Numbered from the stretch's first letter, positions 1-10,565 are shown. The stretch is 64,000 bases of DNA from an uncultured Oscillospiraceae bacterium (GCA_958366985.1 CATXDC010000003.1:62001-126000); one strand, 5' to 3'. Notes: generated by a model not told the origin, from the letters alone. Numbers and translations: made by a program.

Positions 1-1
1 C

Positions 2-1279
2 AACGTTGAAACTGATGTGCTCAAGGTCGGTATTATGAGCGACAATCAGCTTCAGCAGGAGGGAAGTTCGGAAGCTTATTCTGAATATCTCCGTAAAGGT
101 CTTGAACTTTTCAAAGAAAAAGACGTTGATGTTCTTGTAAATGCCGGAGACTTTACAGACCAGGCAACAGAAGAAGCTTATCAGAATTACAAGAAAATAT
201 TTGACAGCGTATATGGCGAAGATAATCGACCGATAACTTCCATGATAATGGGAAATCACGATTACTGGCTGCCCATGTTTGTGGATTGCTGGGAAATACC
301 TTTCAAATCCAAAATGCGCAATAGGTTTATGGAATATACAGGTGAGACATCTCCATGGACTCATAAGGTAATTAACGGTTATCACTTTATTGCATGCAGT
401 CCCACAAGCGGCGATATGGATGACAGTGCTTATGAAAAGAAGATAGACTGGCTCAAATCTCAGATAGAAATGGCAGTAAAAGAGGATTCAAACAAACCTG
501 TTTTTGTCATTACTCATTCAAATCCCAAGGGAACGGTTAACTATAAGGACGGCGGATGTGAAAATCTTAATGAGCTTTTCAGCCAATATCCTCAGGTAGT
601 GTCGATTTCCGGTCATACCCATGCATCACTCATGAGTGAAAGCTCCATATGGCAGGGAGAGTATACCGCATTGAATACACAGTGCCTTTCATATGTATCT
701 TCAGGTATGGGTGATGTTGTGCAGGAAGATGACAGCTTTTCCGCAGATAATCCTATTGAGTTGATTATGGAAATTGAAAATGATAAAATAACTATCAGAC
801 GCTATAGTGTATTGACTGGTGAAGAAGTTAAAGATCCGTGGGTTATAAAGCTTCCTGTAAATGAGGATGAGTTTACGTACACTGATGAAAAACGTGAAGC
901 TGAAAGCGTTGCTCCTACATGGAATGAAGGCTGGAATCTTCAGGTTACAAATGATGAAAACGGCACGTGGCTTTCTTTCCCGGCAGCGGTTCATCCTGAT
1001 CTTGTGGAAACTTATAAATTAGAATTTACCGACAATTTGGGTAATAAAGTAGTGTTTAATAAGGGTGACTCTGAAAATCCTGTTAAAGAAGAGTTTATTA
1101 CCTGCGTTTCTGACTTTCTGAGGGTACCCGATGAGCGTTCAAAGACGGTCAGAATTAATCTTAAAGATTTTATAGGTGAAAACGGACTTAAAAAAGGAGA
1201 AAAATATACTGTTTCTATCACAGCTTTTGAAACTTTCGGAAAAAGCAGTGAAGCAAAAACAGCAGAAATCGTTCTTTGA
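2..1279 (+). CDS. Calcineurin-like metallophosphoesterase with C-terminal Fn3-like domain (5' partial)
   Basis: The frame is open from base 2, so the N-terminus lies outside the window; the GTG at 17 is only an internal candidate start. The MPE fold is shown by D-N-Q (in place of D-x-H), GDFTD, GNHD, ITHSNP and GHTH, so four of the five metal motifs are canonical. About 130 C-terminal residues look like a beta-sandwich. The protein is clearly paralogous to the one at 50240-51646, which starts with a membrane segment, so this one probably has an N-terminal anchor upstream as well. Substrate is unknown; the family hydrolyses phosphomonoesters or diesters using two metals. The PHP gene follows 38 bp downstream and is probably co-transcribed. 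Confidence 0.85.
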   Translation, partial: NVETDVLKVGIMSDNQLQQEGSSEAYSEYLRKGLELFKEKDVDVLVNAGDFTDQATEEAYQNYKKIFDSVYGEDNRPITSMIMGNHDYWLPMFVDCWEIPFKSKMRNRFMEYTGETSPWTHKVINGYHFIACSPTSGDMDDSAYEKKIDWLKSQIEMAVKEDSNKPVFVITHSNPKGTVNYKDGGCENLNELFSQYPQVVSISGHTHASLMSESSIWQGEYTALNTQCLSYVSSGMGDVVQEDDSFSADNPIELIMEIENDKITIRRYSVLTGEEVKDPWVIKLPVNEDEFTYTDEKREAESVAPTWNEGWNLQVTNDENGTWLSFPAAVHPDLVETYKLEFTDNLGNKVVFNKGDSENPVKEEFITCVSDFLRVPDERSKTVRINLKDFIGENGLKKGEKYTVSITAFETFGKSSEAKTAEIVL

Positions 1280-1317
1280 TTTAAGTGCTTTTCACCGATA
1301 TAAAAAGGTGATTTAAA

Positions 1318-1998
1318 GTGAAGTACAAAACCGAACTCCATGCACATACAAGCGAAGTGAGCAGATGTGCTCAAATCTGCGGGGAAGAGCTTGTAGACAT
1401 TTATGAAAAAGCCGGATATTCAACCGTGGTTATAACAGATCACATGAGTAAACGTACTTTTCCTGTTGTAAAAAAAAGAAAATGGAACGAGTATGTAGAT
1501 GATTATCTTATAGGATATAATGCCGCAAAGAAGGCTGCACAGGGCAGATTGAATATCATTTTAGGCATGGAAATAAGCTTTTATGAAAATGACAACGATT
1601 ATCTAGTTTACGGTATAAATGAAAAATTCCTGCGACGTCATCCAAATATGATGGAAATGGGAATAAGAAAGTTCTCAGCAGTGGCAAAACGCAGCGGTCT
1701 GATAGTTGTTCAGGCTCATCCTTTCCGTGATCATATGACTGTTATAAAACCGGGAATTGTAGAGGGAATAGAGATATTCAACGCACATCTGGGACATGAT
1801 TCCAGAAATGATATTGCAAGGATGTGGGCTGAAAAGTATGGCTATAAAATCAGAACCTCAGGCAGCGATTTTCATGAAGTGCAGCATGGAGCAAGAGGCG
1901 GTATAATCACCGATTTTGAAATAAAAACAAATGAGGATTTGTTAAAAACTCTCCGAGGAGATTTCGAGCGTATTATTACTGATGACATCGAAAGCTGA
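1318..1998 (+). CDS. PHP-domain metal-dependent phosphoesterase
   Basis: A 226-aa protein of the polymerase-and-histidinol-phosphatase (PHP) superfamily, possibly trinuclear-metal. Visible ligand motifs in order: HAH near the N-terminus (ELHAHTSE), ITDH, GMEIS, QAHPFRDH and SGSDFHE. There is no signal peptide, so it is predicted cytoplasmic. The start is GTG at 1318, preceded by AAAAGGTG at about 1303. It follows a calcineurin-like phosphoesterase closely, so two unrelated phosphoesterase folds are encoded together. Family members act on nucleotides, histidinol phosphate or small phosphoesters; the substrate here cannot be read from sequence. Confidence 0.8.
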   Translation: MKYKTELHAHTSEVSRCAQICGEELVDIYEKAGYSTVVITDHMSKRTFPVVKKRKWNEYVDDYLIGYNAAKKAAQGRLNIILGMEISFYENDNDYLVYGINEKFLRRHPNMMEMGIRKFSAVAKRSGLIVVQAHPFRDHMTVIKPGIVEGIEIFNAHLGHDSRNDIARMWAEKYGYKIRTSGSDFHEVQHGARGGIITDFEIKTNEDLLKTLRGDFERIITDDIES

Positions 1999-2030
1999 CT
2001 ATATTTTTTGATATTATAATAACAAAATTT

Positions 2031-2070
2031 AAACGGATACAGTGAATGAGACTGTATCCGTTTTTTTATT
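2031..2070 (+). terminator. Rho-independent terminator after the PHP gene
   Basis: A perfect 13-bp stem (AAACGGATACAGT/ACTGTATCCGTTT) with a 7-nt loop is followed by a T run. It closes the transcript of the first two genes. The rest of the 1999-2450 gap is very AT-rich and holds the promoter of the next gene; I see no other gene in it. Confidence 0.85.
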
Positions 2071-2273
2071 TTGCTGTTTTATTACAACATAAAACTTTTA
2101 TTTTTTTAGTAGCATGTGCCGCATAAAGTCTTAAAATAATACGTTCAATTTGATGATTTGCATAAAAAAATGCGAAATAATTTTTTTCGACAAAAAATCA
2201 TTGTTAAAATATATAAACATCGATGAGTTAAATGCACAAAATCTACAAACATTATCTTTGTTTTTTAATTCAA

Positions 2274-2302
2274 TTGACTTTAAAGCAAAAAAAGTTTATT
2301 AT
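2274..2302 (+). promoter_or_regulatory. Predicted sigma-A promoter of the large secreted MPE-like gene
   Basis: TTGACT at 2274-2279, 17-bp spacer, TATTAT at 2297-2302. This would give a 5' leader of about 140 nt ahead of the TTG start at 2451. The leader contains a small AGCGC/GCGCT hairpin near 2402-2416. Confidence 0.5.
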
Positions 2303-2450
2303 TTATTCACAAATAGTTATCATTTTTAAATAATGTTTTTAGCCAATATAACGAAAATATTATTTATACATATATACATATTAATGATATACATGTATCT
2401 ACAGCGCATTGGCGCTTTAAAGATAAATATTTTAATGGAGGTGCAATGAT

Positions 2451-5400
2451 TTGAAGAAAAGCAAACGATTGATTGGCGTTCTTCTGGCGGTAATAATACT
2501 GCTTGTAAGCATACAGGCCGCATTTGTTGCCGGCGCAGCAGAAGCCAATTCAATCAAAGTTGCCACTATCTCGGACATCCGTTATCAATCGGGTGCTGCT
2601 GATAAAGAGGGACTTTTGCTTTCCAAGAGCGCAGCTATGCTTGACGCTGCTATTGCAAAGGTCAAGAACAGCAATGCTGATGTACTGCTTGTAACCGGTG
2701 ATTTAACCAATAACGGCAGTAAGACTTCACATAACTATGTAGCTGATAAGCTTGCAGAAGTTGAAGCAGAAGGTATCCCTGTTTATGTAATTCCCGGTGA
2801 GCACGATGTTCGTGAGGGTGGAACACTCACTGCGGTATCAAAGTCTGTTTTTGAGGAAATCTATAAGGATTTCGGTTACAGCGAATCCAAACAGGATCCC
2901 AATTCAGCCTCTTATGTCGCAGATTTGGGTAATGGCTTTGAGGTTGTCATGAGCGATTCTGTCGCAGCCGACGGTCAAGGCCAAATGACCCAGTGGGTTG
3001 TGGATCAGGCAAAAGCAGAAATTAACAGCGGTAAAACTGTTTTTGCAGCTTCCCATCATCCCATAGTCACAAGAAGCAGTGTTGACAGAACATTTATTGA
3101 TCTGCTTCATACACTGGCATCCGTTGAGTTAGAGCTCGGCGGAAAGTTCAAGATCTATACAAACGATCCTGATCAGGCGGCCGCAAGTCTCGGTCTTGTA
3201 GACCGTACATGCGTCCTTAATAATTCCGGTGCATTGCTGGATGCAGGCGTTAAGTATCTCTTCTCCGGTCACGGTGGAACACTCAGCGTCAGCGGTACAA
3301 CAACCACAAATGGTGCACAGCTTTATGACATCATGTCTGGTTCACTTGTAAACGCATCAGCTTCTGTTCGTTACACAACCCTGTACAAGGGTACTGAAAA
3401 CATGAAGCAGCAGCGTGCAGAGTTTACAACTGATATGATAACTTCAGCACAGGGTGTTGACAATGTTGAGCAGGCAGCTCATGCCGCTCTTAAGGCATAC
3501 ATGCCCACTGAGGTTGACAATGCAATTAATACTGCCGAAAAGGTTATCGCACACCTTATTCCGGCAATCAAGCCTAATATTCAGAATCTTGTAAGAAATC
3601 TGGATTTTGCTGCTTTGGGAGTATCGATCCCCAGCATTGCAGACGGAATAGTTCAAGATGTTAAAAATGATTTGGCCAGCAGCTATGTAGGTCCTCTTTT
3701 TGATATTTTGGGTAATTCCACAAAGCTGCATAATATTATAACTGATTTACGCAGCGCCCTTGAAGCGATGGATTTCAACGGTCAGGATCTGTACGGATTC
3801 CTTACAGATGTATTCATCACCATTCAGAAGGGTGACGGTAAAACTCCAGCATCAGTAGAAGGTATTTTTGAAGCTATTCGCAACAAAGAGCCTGAAATGC
3901 TGGTAGGACTTATTAATTCTTTTGCTGATAACTTTAATCCTACAAATCTTGTAAATCTTCTCAACGAAGTACTTGATCTTAGGTTCAATAAGAGTTACGC
4001 AGCAGGAATTGCAAAAATCGATGTACAGCTCAGACCACTTCTGGCTGGACCTTATAAGGTCGTAAGCGTTGTTGATCCAATCGACCTTTGGGGAATACTT
4101 GACGGGGCCGTTACTCTTCCCGGTGGAAAGACAGTAAGCTCAGTTGCAAGACCTTTGGTCAACGATCTTATTCTTGGTGGTCCTAACGATCCGACCACTA
4201 AGCAAACTCCCCAGAGATTTACACAGAATCTCAAAGCTGATGCAGAAGGTGTTGTAAATCTTCTCTTCGAGTTCGGTGTCGGAGACCTTATCGGAACAAA
4301 CGTATTTGCACAGGGTCAGAAAGGTACTCTTGTAGCACGTACAATCACTTTTGAGGAATTTGCTGCAAATCTTGACAGACTTATTCCCAATAACGATGTT
4401 ACTGCTTTGAATCCTGCTGACTGGGATGCAATAAGAGATGTTCTCAATGCAGCCGGACGCTTTACAGCCGAACAGCTTGCATCAGTAAACGATGTTCTTG
4501 TTCCTGCAACTGATACAGATCCCGAAGTAACTCAGCTTGATAAGCTCAATGAGCTTGCAAACGCAGAGTTCTATAAGGCAGTTGCAGACGCATTTACTGC
4601 AAAGGTAAACGCCTTACCTGCAACGGATTCCCTTACATTGGATAACGCTGCGGATGTTTACGCACTTCAGATTGAATATGATCAGTTCTATTCTGAGATA
4701 AAGGCAAACATCACAGAAGATACAGTTGCAAAACTGAATGCTGCAGTTGCAAAGATCCGTTCACTTGAAAATTATGATCCTGCCGTTGATGCAGTTGTTG
4801 CAAAGATAAATGCAATCGGCAAGGTAACGGTTGACAGTGAAGCAGCTATCAAGGAAGCACGTGATGCATATAATGCACTTGAGCTTCGTCAGAAGAAGTT
4901 AGTTACAAACTATGATGTTCTCATTGCTGCTGAAGCAGCTTTGGAAGCAGCCAAGGAAAACGCAGTTATAATTAAGGCTGTTGAAGATAAGATCGCCGCA
5001 ATCGGCGAAGTTACATATACTTCAACATCCAAGATTAAAATTGATCTTGCCCGTGCCGCTTATGATGCACTTGATGAAGAACTCAAGGCAAGCGTAAGCA
5101 ATTATGAAGTTCTCACAGCTGCTGAGGCACGCTATGCAGAACTTAAGGCTGAACAGGAAGATGGAGCAGCAGCTGCATCTGTAATTGCCAAGATTAACGC
5201 AATCGGCAAGGTTACACTTAACAGTAAAGCTCTTATTGAAGCAGCAGAAGCAGCTTATGCAGAGCTTACCGAGTCACAGAAAGCTCTTGTAACAAACTAT
5301 GATGTTCTTGTTGCAGCAAGAGCAGCTTATGACGAACTTGTTCAGACTGAACAGGGTGATAAAGCAGCAGCACAGGCAGTTATTGATAAGATTAATGCAA

Positions 5401-6944
5401 TCGGAACAGTAACTCTCGACAGCGAAGCTGCAATTGCTCAGGCAAGAGAAGCTTATGATAAGCTTACTCCTGCTCAGAAGGCACTTGTAACAAACTATGC
5501 GGTTCTTACCAATGCAGAATCAACATTTGCAGCTCTTCAGAAGCAGCAGGCAGATGAAGCAGCAGCAAAAGCAGTTGAGGACCTTATTGATGCAATTGGT
5601 GAAGTAACCGTTGAGAAGGAAGAACAGATAGTTGCTGCAAGAGATGCTTACAATGCTCTTACATCAGATCAGAAACGACTTGTTTCCAATCTTTCTGTTC
5701 TTACAGATGCCGAGGCACAGCTGAGTATCCTTAAAAACGACTTCCTCTTTGAGGATGCTGCAACAGGTGTTACTCTGCGTGCAGACAGCGGCGTTCTTCC
5801 CGCAGATACCGTTATGACAGTTAAATCACTTGTCAGCGGAGATATTTATGATGCAATTCTCGCCAAGGGATACAGCGCAATCCGTCTTTATGACATTGTT
5901 CTTACCTCTGGCGATACAGAAGTAGTTCCTTCAAAGACTGTAAGAATTTCTGTTCCTCAGTTTGCAGCGAATACAGCAGTATTTGCAGTTGCAGAGGATG
6001 GAACCCTTACTCCTGTTGAGGCAGTACTTGAAAACGGTGTATTTACATTTACATCAGATAATGCAGGAATGTTTGTTGTTGCACAGTCTAAGGTTTATGT
6101 AAACACTGACGCTCTTGAAGAAGCGATAGCTGCTTTTGAAAAGCTTAACCCCTCAGAATATGATGAGATAACTTTCACAAAGGCAGATGCTGCTTACAGA
6201 GCAGCTAAGGCTGAGCTTGAAGCTAATTATGAGCTTACAGCTGAAAACCAGAGAAAGATTGACGCAGCAGCTGCTGCACTTAATGATGCAGTTGCAGCTC
6301 TTCGTTATCTTCCGGCAGATATTTCTCAGCTTAACATAGCTCTTTATGCAGCTAAGATGCTCAATACTGATGACTATCTTGATTTCACAGCGGTTGCCAA
6401 AGCTATAGCTGCTGCAGAAGATTTCCTTGCTGGTGAATACGACATCCGTAATCAGGCTGAAGTAGACAAACTTGCAAAGGATATCAATGATGCAGTTGCA
6501 GCTCTTGAGTTTGCTCCTGCTGACTTTGCTGCAATTGACGATGCACTTGCAAAGGTTCCGAAGGATCTTCAGAATTACACTGATGAATCTGTCGCAGCTC
6601 TTAACGAGGCAGTTAATGCAGCCAAAGAAGCTAAGAACACAATAACCCGTGAAGATAAAGATTGGGAAGCAAAGGTTGAAGCATATGCACAGGCTGTTCT
6701 TGATGCTATTGCAGGTCTTGAGAAGCCCGATGTAACTTATGCAGATACGTCTATGCTCGAAATGGCCATTGAGATTGCAGCTCTTTATAATCCCAGCGAT
6801 TATGTAGATTTCTCCGGCGTTGAGGCAGCTATTATTGCTGCACAGACTCTTCTTGACTCAAAGCCCACAGCTGACAGACAGGCAGAAGTTGACGCTGCTG
6901 AAATGGCAATCTATGACGCAATCGCAGCTCTTGAATGGGCATAA
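2451..6944 (+). CDS. Large secreted calcineurin-like (degenerate) phosphoesterase with helical repeat arrays
   Basis: 1497 aa, TTG start with GGAGGTG at 2437. A signal peptide (KK, hydrophobic core, AGAAEA) ends near residue 32. Residues 36-300 have the MPE layout, but ligands are altered: D42-I-R44 for D-x-H, GDLTN (D84), GEHD (E117) for GNHD, SHHP (H202), and GHGG (H274) for GHxH. Residues 300-780 are uncharacterised and mostly helical. Residues about 780-1097 hold five repeats of the '(A)IGxVT...LVTNYxVLxxAE' type, then a beta-rich ZU5-like domain (1097-1214), then four FIVAR-type repeats (1215-1497). There is no LPXTG or terminal membrane segment, so retention on the wall is unclear. It is followed by the FIVAR protein at 7031. 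Confidence 0.8.
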   Translation: MKKSKRLIGVLLAVIILLVSIQAAFVAGAAEANSIKVATISDIRYQSGAADKEGLLLSKSAAMLDAAIAKVKNSNADVLLVTGDLTNNGSKTSHNYVADKLAEVEAEGIPVYVIPGEHDVREGGTLTAVSKSVFEEIYKDFGYSESKQDPNSASYVADLGNGFEVVMSDSVAADGQGQMTQWVVDQAKAEINSGKTVFAASHHPIVTRSSVDRTFIDLLHTLASVELELGGKFKIYTNDPDQAAASLGLVDRTCVLNNSGALLDAGVKYLFSGHGGTLSVSGTTTTNGAQLYDIMSGSLVNASASVRYTTLYKGTENMKQQRAEFTTDMITSAQGVDNVEQAAHAALKAYMPTEVDNAINTAEKVIAHLIPAIKPNIQNLVRNLDFAALGVSIPSIADGIVQDVKNDLASSYVGPLFDILGNSTKLHNIITDLRSALEAMDFNGQDLYGFLTDVFITIQKGDGKTPASVEGIFEAIRNKEPEMLVGLINSFADNFNPTNLVNLLNEVLDLRFNKSYAAGIAKIDVQLRPLLAGPYKVVSVVDPIDLWGILDGAVTLPGGKTVSSVARPLVNDLILGGPNDPTTKQTPQRFTQNLKADAEGVVNLLFEFGVGDLIGTNVFAQGQKGTLVARTITFEEFAANLDRLIPNNDVTALNPADWDAIRDVLNAAGRFTAEQLASVNDVLVPATDTDPEVTQLDKLNELANAEFYKAVADAFTAKVNALPATDSLTLDNAADVYALQIEYDQFYSEIKANITEDTVAKLNAAVAKIRSLENYDPAVDAVVAKINAIGKVTVDSEAAIKEARDAYNALELRQKKLVTNYDVLIAAEAALEAAKENAVIIKAVEDKIAAIGEVTYTSTSKIKIDLARAAYDALDEELKASVSNYEVLTAAEARYAELKAEQEDGAAAASVIAKINAIGKVTLNSKALIEAAEAAYAELTESQKALVTNYDVLVAARAAYDELVQTEQGDKAAAQAVIDKINAIGTVTLDSEAAIAQAREAYDKLTPAQKALVTNYAVLTNAESTFAALQKQQADEAAAKAVEDLIDAIGEVTVEKEEQIVAARDAYNALTSDQKRLVSNLSVLTDAEAQLSILKNDFLFEDAATGVTLRADSGVLPADTVMTVKSLVSGDIYDAILAKGYSAIRLYDIVLTSGDTEVVPSKTVRISVPQFAANTAVFAVAEDGTLTPVEAVLENGVFTFTSDNAGMFVVAQSKVYVNTDALEEAIAAFEKLNPSEYDEITFTKADAAYRAAKAELEANYELTAENQRKIDAAAAALNDAVAALRYLPADISQLNIALYAAKMLNTDDYLDFTAVAKAIAAAEDFLAGEYDIRNQAEVDKLAKDINDAVAALEFAPADFAAIDDALAKVPKDLQNYTDESVAALNEAVNAAKEAKNTITREDKDWEAKVEAYAQAVLDAIAGLEKPDVTYADTSMLEMAIEIAALYNPSDYVDFSGVEAAIIAAQTLLDSKPTADRQAEVDAAEMAIYDAIAALEWA

Positions 6945-6954
6945 GTTAAAACTT

Positions 6955-6987
6955 AAAATCGTGCCGGGTTTTATCCCGGTACGATTT
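6955..6987 (+). terminator. Intergenic hairpin, possible weak terminator
   Basis: AAAATCGT(G)CCGGG / CCCGGT(A)CGATTTT forms a strong 14-15 bp stem between the two large secreted-protein genes. There is almost no T run after it. It may be an attenuator or mRNA-processing site that lets part of the transcription continue into 7031. Confidence 0.5.
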
Positions 6988-7030
6988 TACCGAGAGTCTA
7001 AGTGACTCAGAAAGAGGTGTTTTAAACACA

Positions 7031-10000
7031 ATGAAAGCTAAGAAAGTTTTCTCAGGCAAGAGAATACTTGCTTTAATTTTGGCACTGGTTATGGCGTTTT
7101 CCGTAATGCCCGTAGCCTTTGCAGCTGAACCTACAGGTCCGGTTCAGCAGACAGCCGGTAATCATGTGGACGGTGTAGACGCAGGTCATTATGTTTCTTT
7201 CAGAGCAGATTATCAGAACTTTGTATTTATCCAGACTCAGGATGATCAGGCTTTCAGATTCCAATTTAACATGTATGCAAGAAAAAATCAGGGTGTTAAC
7301 TACGGTTGGATTTATACACGTGATGAATCACATCCGCAAACCCTTGCAACTGCAATAGGTAAATCTTTTACTGTTGATTGGGATAATTACATTGGACCGC
7401 TTCCCGGTACTCTTTTTGGAGGAAATGATTGGAGAAGCGCTGTTATTACTGTAAACTTTGTAGCCGATGGCGGAAAAGTTTATGATACTGCTCTTCAGGT
7501 AAATTATGATGGTAGAAGTACCGGAAGTGGCGGACAGACTCATTATACATGGGATATTCCTCTTACCGTTACAGTTCTTGATAAGCGTGCCCTTAACTCT
7601 GCAATAGCAGCAGCTAAGGCAGCAGAAGCTGATGCTGAATATTATACCGAAGCAACATGGGGCGATGTAGTAAATGCACTTGCTAACGCTCAGACAGTTG
7701 CCGGTGATGTTATAGCTCAGCAGAGCGTAATTGATAACTATGCACAGGCTCTTCAGCTTGCTGTTGATGCCCTTGAATATCAGAGTGCTAATTACACAGC
7801 ACTTGATGCTGCTAAAGCAGATGCAAAGGCAATCCTTGACAACGAAAAGGTTGACGAAACCTATACAGTTGAGTCACTTGCTCTTCTCAGAGAGAAGTAT
7901 GATGCAGCTCTTCAGGTTCCCGCTGACCTCGACGTACGTCAGCAGGCTCAGATAGACAAAGCAGCTTCCGAGCTCGCTGATGCAGTTGCAGGACTTGTTA
8001 AGTTTGCAAATTATACATTGCTTCAGAGTGCTGTAAATGCTTTTAATAATCTTAATCCGGCATATTTTGATGCTGATGATTTTGCAGCCGTTAAGGCTCT
8101 TGCTGATGAAGCTAAAGAAGCTCTTAAGCCTGAAAATAGACTTCCTGTAACAGAGCAGGCTAAGGTAACAGAGCAGGCAAGAAATCTTCTTGCAGCTATT
8201 AACGGTCTTAAAAAGCTTCCGGCTAACTATGAGGCTTTTGACGTAGCAGTTTCACTTGCTAAAACAAAGCTCGAGTCCTCTGAAATTCAGAATTATACTG
8301 CAATTTCAGTAAAGGCTCTTGAGGATGCATATCTTGCTTCCGCAAATGTTGAAAGAGATAAGGATATCACTTATCAGGAAACAATCGATGCAGCAACAAA
8401 GGCTATCACAGATGCTCTTGCAGGTCTTACCCTTAAAGGCGCTGATTATACAAAGCTTGACGCTGCAATCGCTGCTGCTGAAGCAGAGCTTAAGCGTTCT
8501 GATATAGCTGATTTCACAGATGCTTCTGTTCAGGCTCTCAAAGATGCTCTTGCAGCTGCAAAGGGTGTAAGCCGTGAACTTACCGTTGATCAGCAGAACG
8601 TAATTGATGATGCAAGAGCTGCACTTGTAGCAGCAACACATCTTGTTCTTAAAGATGCAGATTACTCTGCACTTGATGCCGCTATTGAAGCACGTGAGAC
8701 TGAACTTGCAAATGCAAGAGAATCAGGTAAGTACACAGAAGCTTCAATGGCACGCCTTGAGGCAGCCATTGGTGTTGCAAAGGAAGTGGACCGTACTTAT
8801 TCAATTAAGGAACAGTCAAAGGTTGATGACGCTGTAAAGACACTCAACTCTGTACAGCTTGAAAAGAAAGCAGCTGATACAGCAGCTCTTGAAGCTGCTA
8901 TAGAAGCAGCTCAGAAGGCTCTCAACGAAGCCGGCGATGAGTATACAGACGAGTCCAAAGCAGCTCTCTCAGAGGCAATCAAAAAAGCACGCGAAGTTCT
9001 TACAACTTACGGCGGTGACGTTGATAATCAGGAAATCATCAATAAAGCAGTTACAGATCTTGAAGCTGTAAAACTTCAGCTCAAAAAGGCTGATTATACC
9101 GAGCTTGATGCAGCCATCAAAGCTGCTGAAGAGTTCCTTGCAGATCCTGAAACTGAGAAGCTCTACACTCCTGAAGCAATTCAGAAAGTAAAGGATGCTC
9201 TTGATGCTGCAAATGCAGTTGACCGTGATCTTACAATTAAAGATCAGAAGGTAGTTGAGGATGCAACTGATGCTCTTGTCAACGCAATGCCCGGTGACAG
9301 CGGATACAAAGATGCAAACCTTGAAGCTCTTATAGCAGCAATCGCAGCAGCAGATGAGAAGCTTGCAGCAGAGGATATCACTGATTACACAGAAGAATCT
9401 ATTGCAGCTCTCAAAGCAGCTCGTGACGATGCTCAGGCTATGGTTGACCGTAAGCCCAACGTTACAGAGCAGGAGGCTGTAAATGCAAAGGCTGCAGCTC
9501 TTAATGCAATGGAGCTCACCCTTAAGGGTGCAGATTACAGTGCACTTGAGGCAGCAGTCGTAAAGGCAAACCTTGACTATGAAAAAGCTCAGGCAAGCGG
9601 ACTTTATACAGACGTTTCTCTTGAGAAGCTTATGGCAGCAATTATTTCAGCAAATGCTCTTCTTGAGAACCAGAATCTTACAATAAAAGAGCAGGCTACT
9701 GTTGATAATGCTGTTAAAGCACTTGAGGTAGAGCTTGTTTATAAAGACGCTGATCTTACTGAGCTCCTTAAAGCTATTGCAGCAGCAGAAGCCAAGATAG
9801 CAGCTCCTGGATACAACGAGTATACACTCGCATCCAGACAGGCTTTTGAGGCTCTCCTTGCTGAAGCAAAGGCTCTTCGTGATTCCAATCCTGATATTAC
9901 AAAGCAGGAAGATGTAATTGCAGCAGCTGATAAGCTCAACAACTTTAAGCTTTCACTTCAGAGTGCTGATTACACAGAGCTTGATAAGTTTATAGAAGAA

Positions 10001-10531
10001 GCTAAGGCACTTCTTGGAACAAATCTTTCCGACAAGTACACAAATGTTTCAATTGATGTTATGAAGGCAGCACTTGTTGAGGCTGAAAACATCGATAGAG
10101 AACTTGATGTAAGCGATCAGGGTTATGTTGACGATATAGCACAGGCTCTTAGAAATGCAATTGATGCACTTAATCCTTATAATAAGGTAACAGATGTACA
10201 GATTACACAGAACGGTCAGGTTGTTGACGGCGATGTTGCTTATGTAAAGGTTCCTTGGTATAAGACATATAAGAGCCAGTCAACTGTACTCGGCATTAGT
10301 GTAAATAGCGATGATATAGCAAGCGTTAAATGGGAACTTGCCAACTGGTCTGTTGAGAATCCCGAAGCTGATATCGTTGACAACGGCGACGGTACAGTTA
10401 CAGTTAAGCCCAACGGTAAGGGCATCGGAGCTCGTTCCTGCTGGGTAAAGGTTACTGTTACTGACGTTAACGGCAACACAGTTGAAGATATCGTAAAGGT
10501 ACGTTTCTACAACTGGGATTGGCAGAAATAA
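7031..10531 (+). CDS. Secreted surface protein: YVS domain, twelve FIVAR-type repeats, Ig-like C-terminus
   Basis: 1166 aa. The signal peptide ends near residue 31 (VAFAAE). Residues about 50-190 form a domain I do not recognise, starting GHYVSF (Y54) with FIQTQDD and AFRF; the same domain occurs twice in the protein at 52051. It runs straight into twelve alpha-helical repeats of 70-75 aa (about 185-1050), each opening 'ADY(T/S)xLDAAI' and carrying a YT-x-x-S motif, typical of FIVAR surface repeats. Residues 1051-1166 resemble a bacterial Ig-like/cadherin-like sandwich ending in aromatic residues (WDWQK). No sorting signal or transmembrane tail. The RBS is AGAGGTG with long spacing (about 13 nt). 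Likely a long rod-like adhesin or wall protein, by architecture only. Confidence 0.8.
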   Translation: MKAKKVFSGKRILALILALVMAFSVMPVAFAAEPTGPVQQTAGNHVDGVDAGHYVSFRADYQNFVFIQTQDDQAFRFQFNMYARKNQGVNYGWIYTRDESHPQTLATAIGKSFTVDWDNYIGPLPGTLFGGNDWRSAVITVNFVADGGKVYDTALQVNYDGRSTGSGGQTHYTWDIPLTVTVLDKRALNSAIAAAKAAEADAEYYTEATWGDVVNALANAQTVAGDVIAQQSVIDNYAQALQLAVDALEYQSANYTALDAAKADAKAILDNEKVDETYTVESLALLREKYDAALQVPADLDVRQQAQIDKAASELADAVAGLVKFANYTLLQSAVNAFNNLNPAYFDADDFAAVKALADEAKEALKPENRLPVTEQAKVTEQARNLLAAINGLKKLPANYEAFDVAVSLAKTKLESSEIQNYTAISVKALEDAYLASANVERDKDITYQETIDAATKAITDALAGLTLKGADYTKLDAAIAAAEAELKRSDIADFTDASVQALKDALAAAKGVSRELTVDQQNVIDDARAALVAATHLVLKDADYSALDAAIEARETELANARESGKYTEASMARLEAAIGVAKEVDRTYSIKEQSKVDDAVKTLNSVQLEKKAADTAALEAAIEAAQKALNEAGDEYTDESKAALSEAIKKAREVLTTYGGDVDNQEIINKAVTDLEAVKLQLKKADYTELDAAIKAAEEFLADPETEKLYTPEAIQKVKDALDAANAVDRDLTIKDQKVVEDATDALVNAMPGDSGYKDANLEALIAAIAAADEKLAAEDITDYTEESIAALKAARDDAQAMVDRKPNVTEQEAVNAKAAALNAMELTLKGADYSALEAAVVKANLDYEKAQASGLYTDVSLEKLMAAIISANALLENQNLTIKEQATVDNAVKALEVELVYKDADLTELLKAIAAAEAKIAAPGYNEYTLASRQAFEALLAEAKALRDSNPDITKQEDVIAAADKLNNFKLSLQSADYTELDKFIEEAKALLGTNLSDKYTNVSIDVMKAALVEAENIDRELDVSDQGYVDDIAQALRNAIDALNPYNKVTDVQITQNGQVVDGDVAYVKVPWYKTYKSQSTVLGISVNSDDIASVKWELANWSVENPEADIVDNGDGTVTVKPNGKGIGARSCWVKVTVTDVNGNTVEDIVKVRFYNWDWQK

Positions 10532-10565
10532 TCAGTTTAATAAAAGCTGAATATTGAAAGCTGAA

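Noticed and set aside
10240..10479. Minus-strand frame inside the FIVAR protein gene
   Set aside because: Overlaps fully with the strong long gene on the plus strand and has no RBS.
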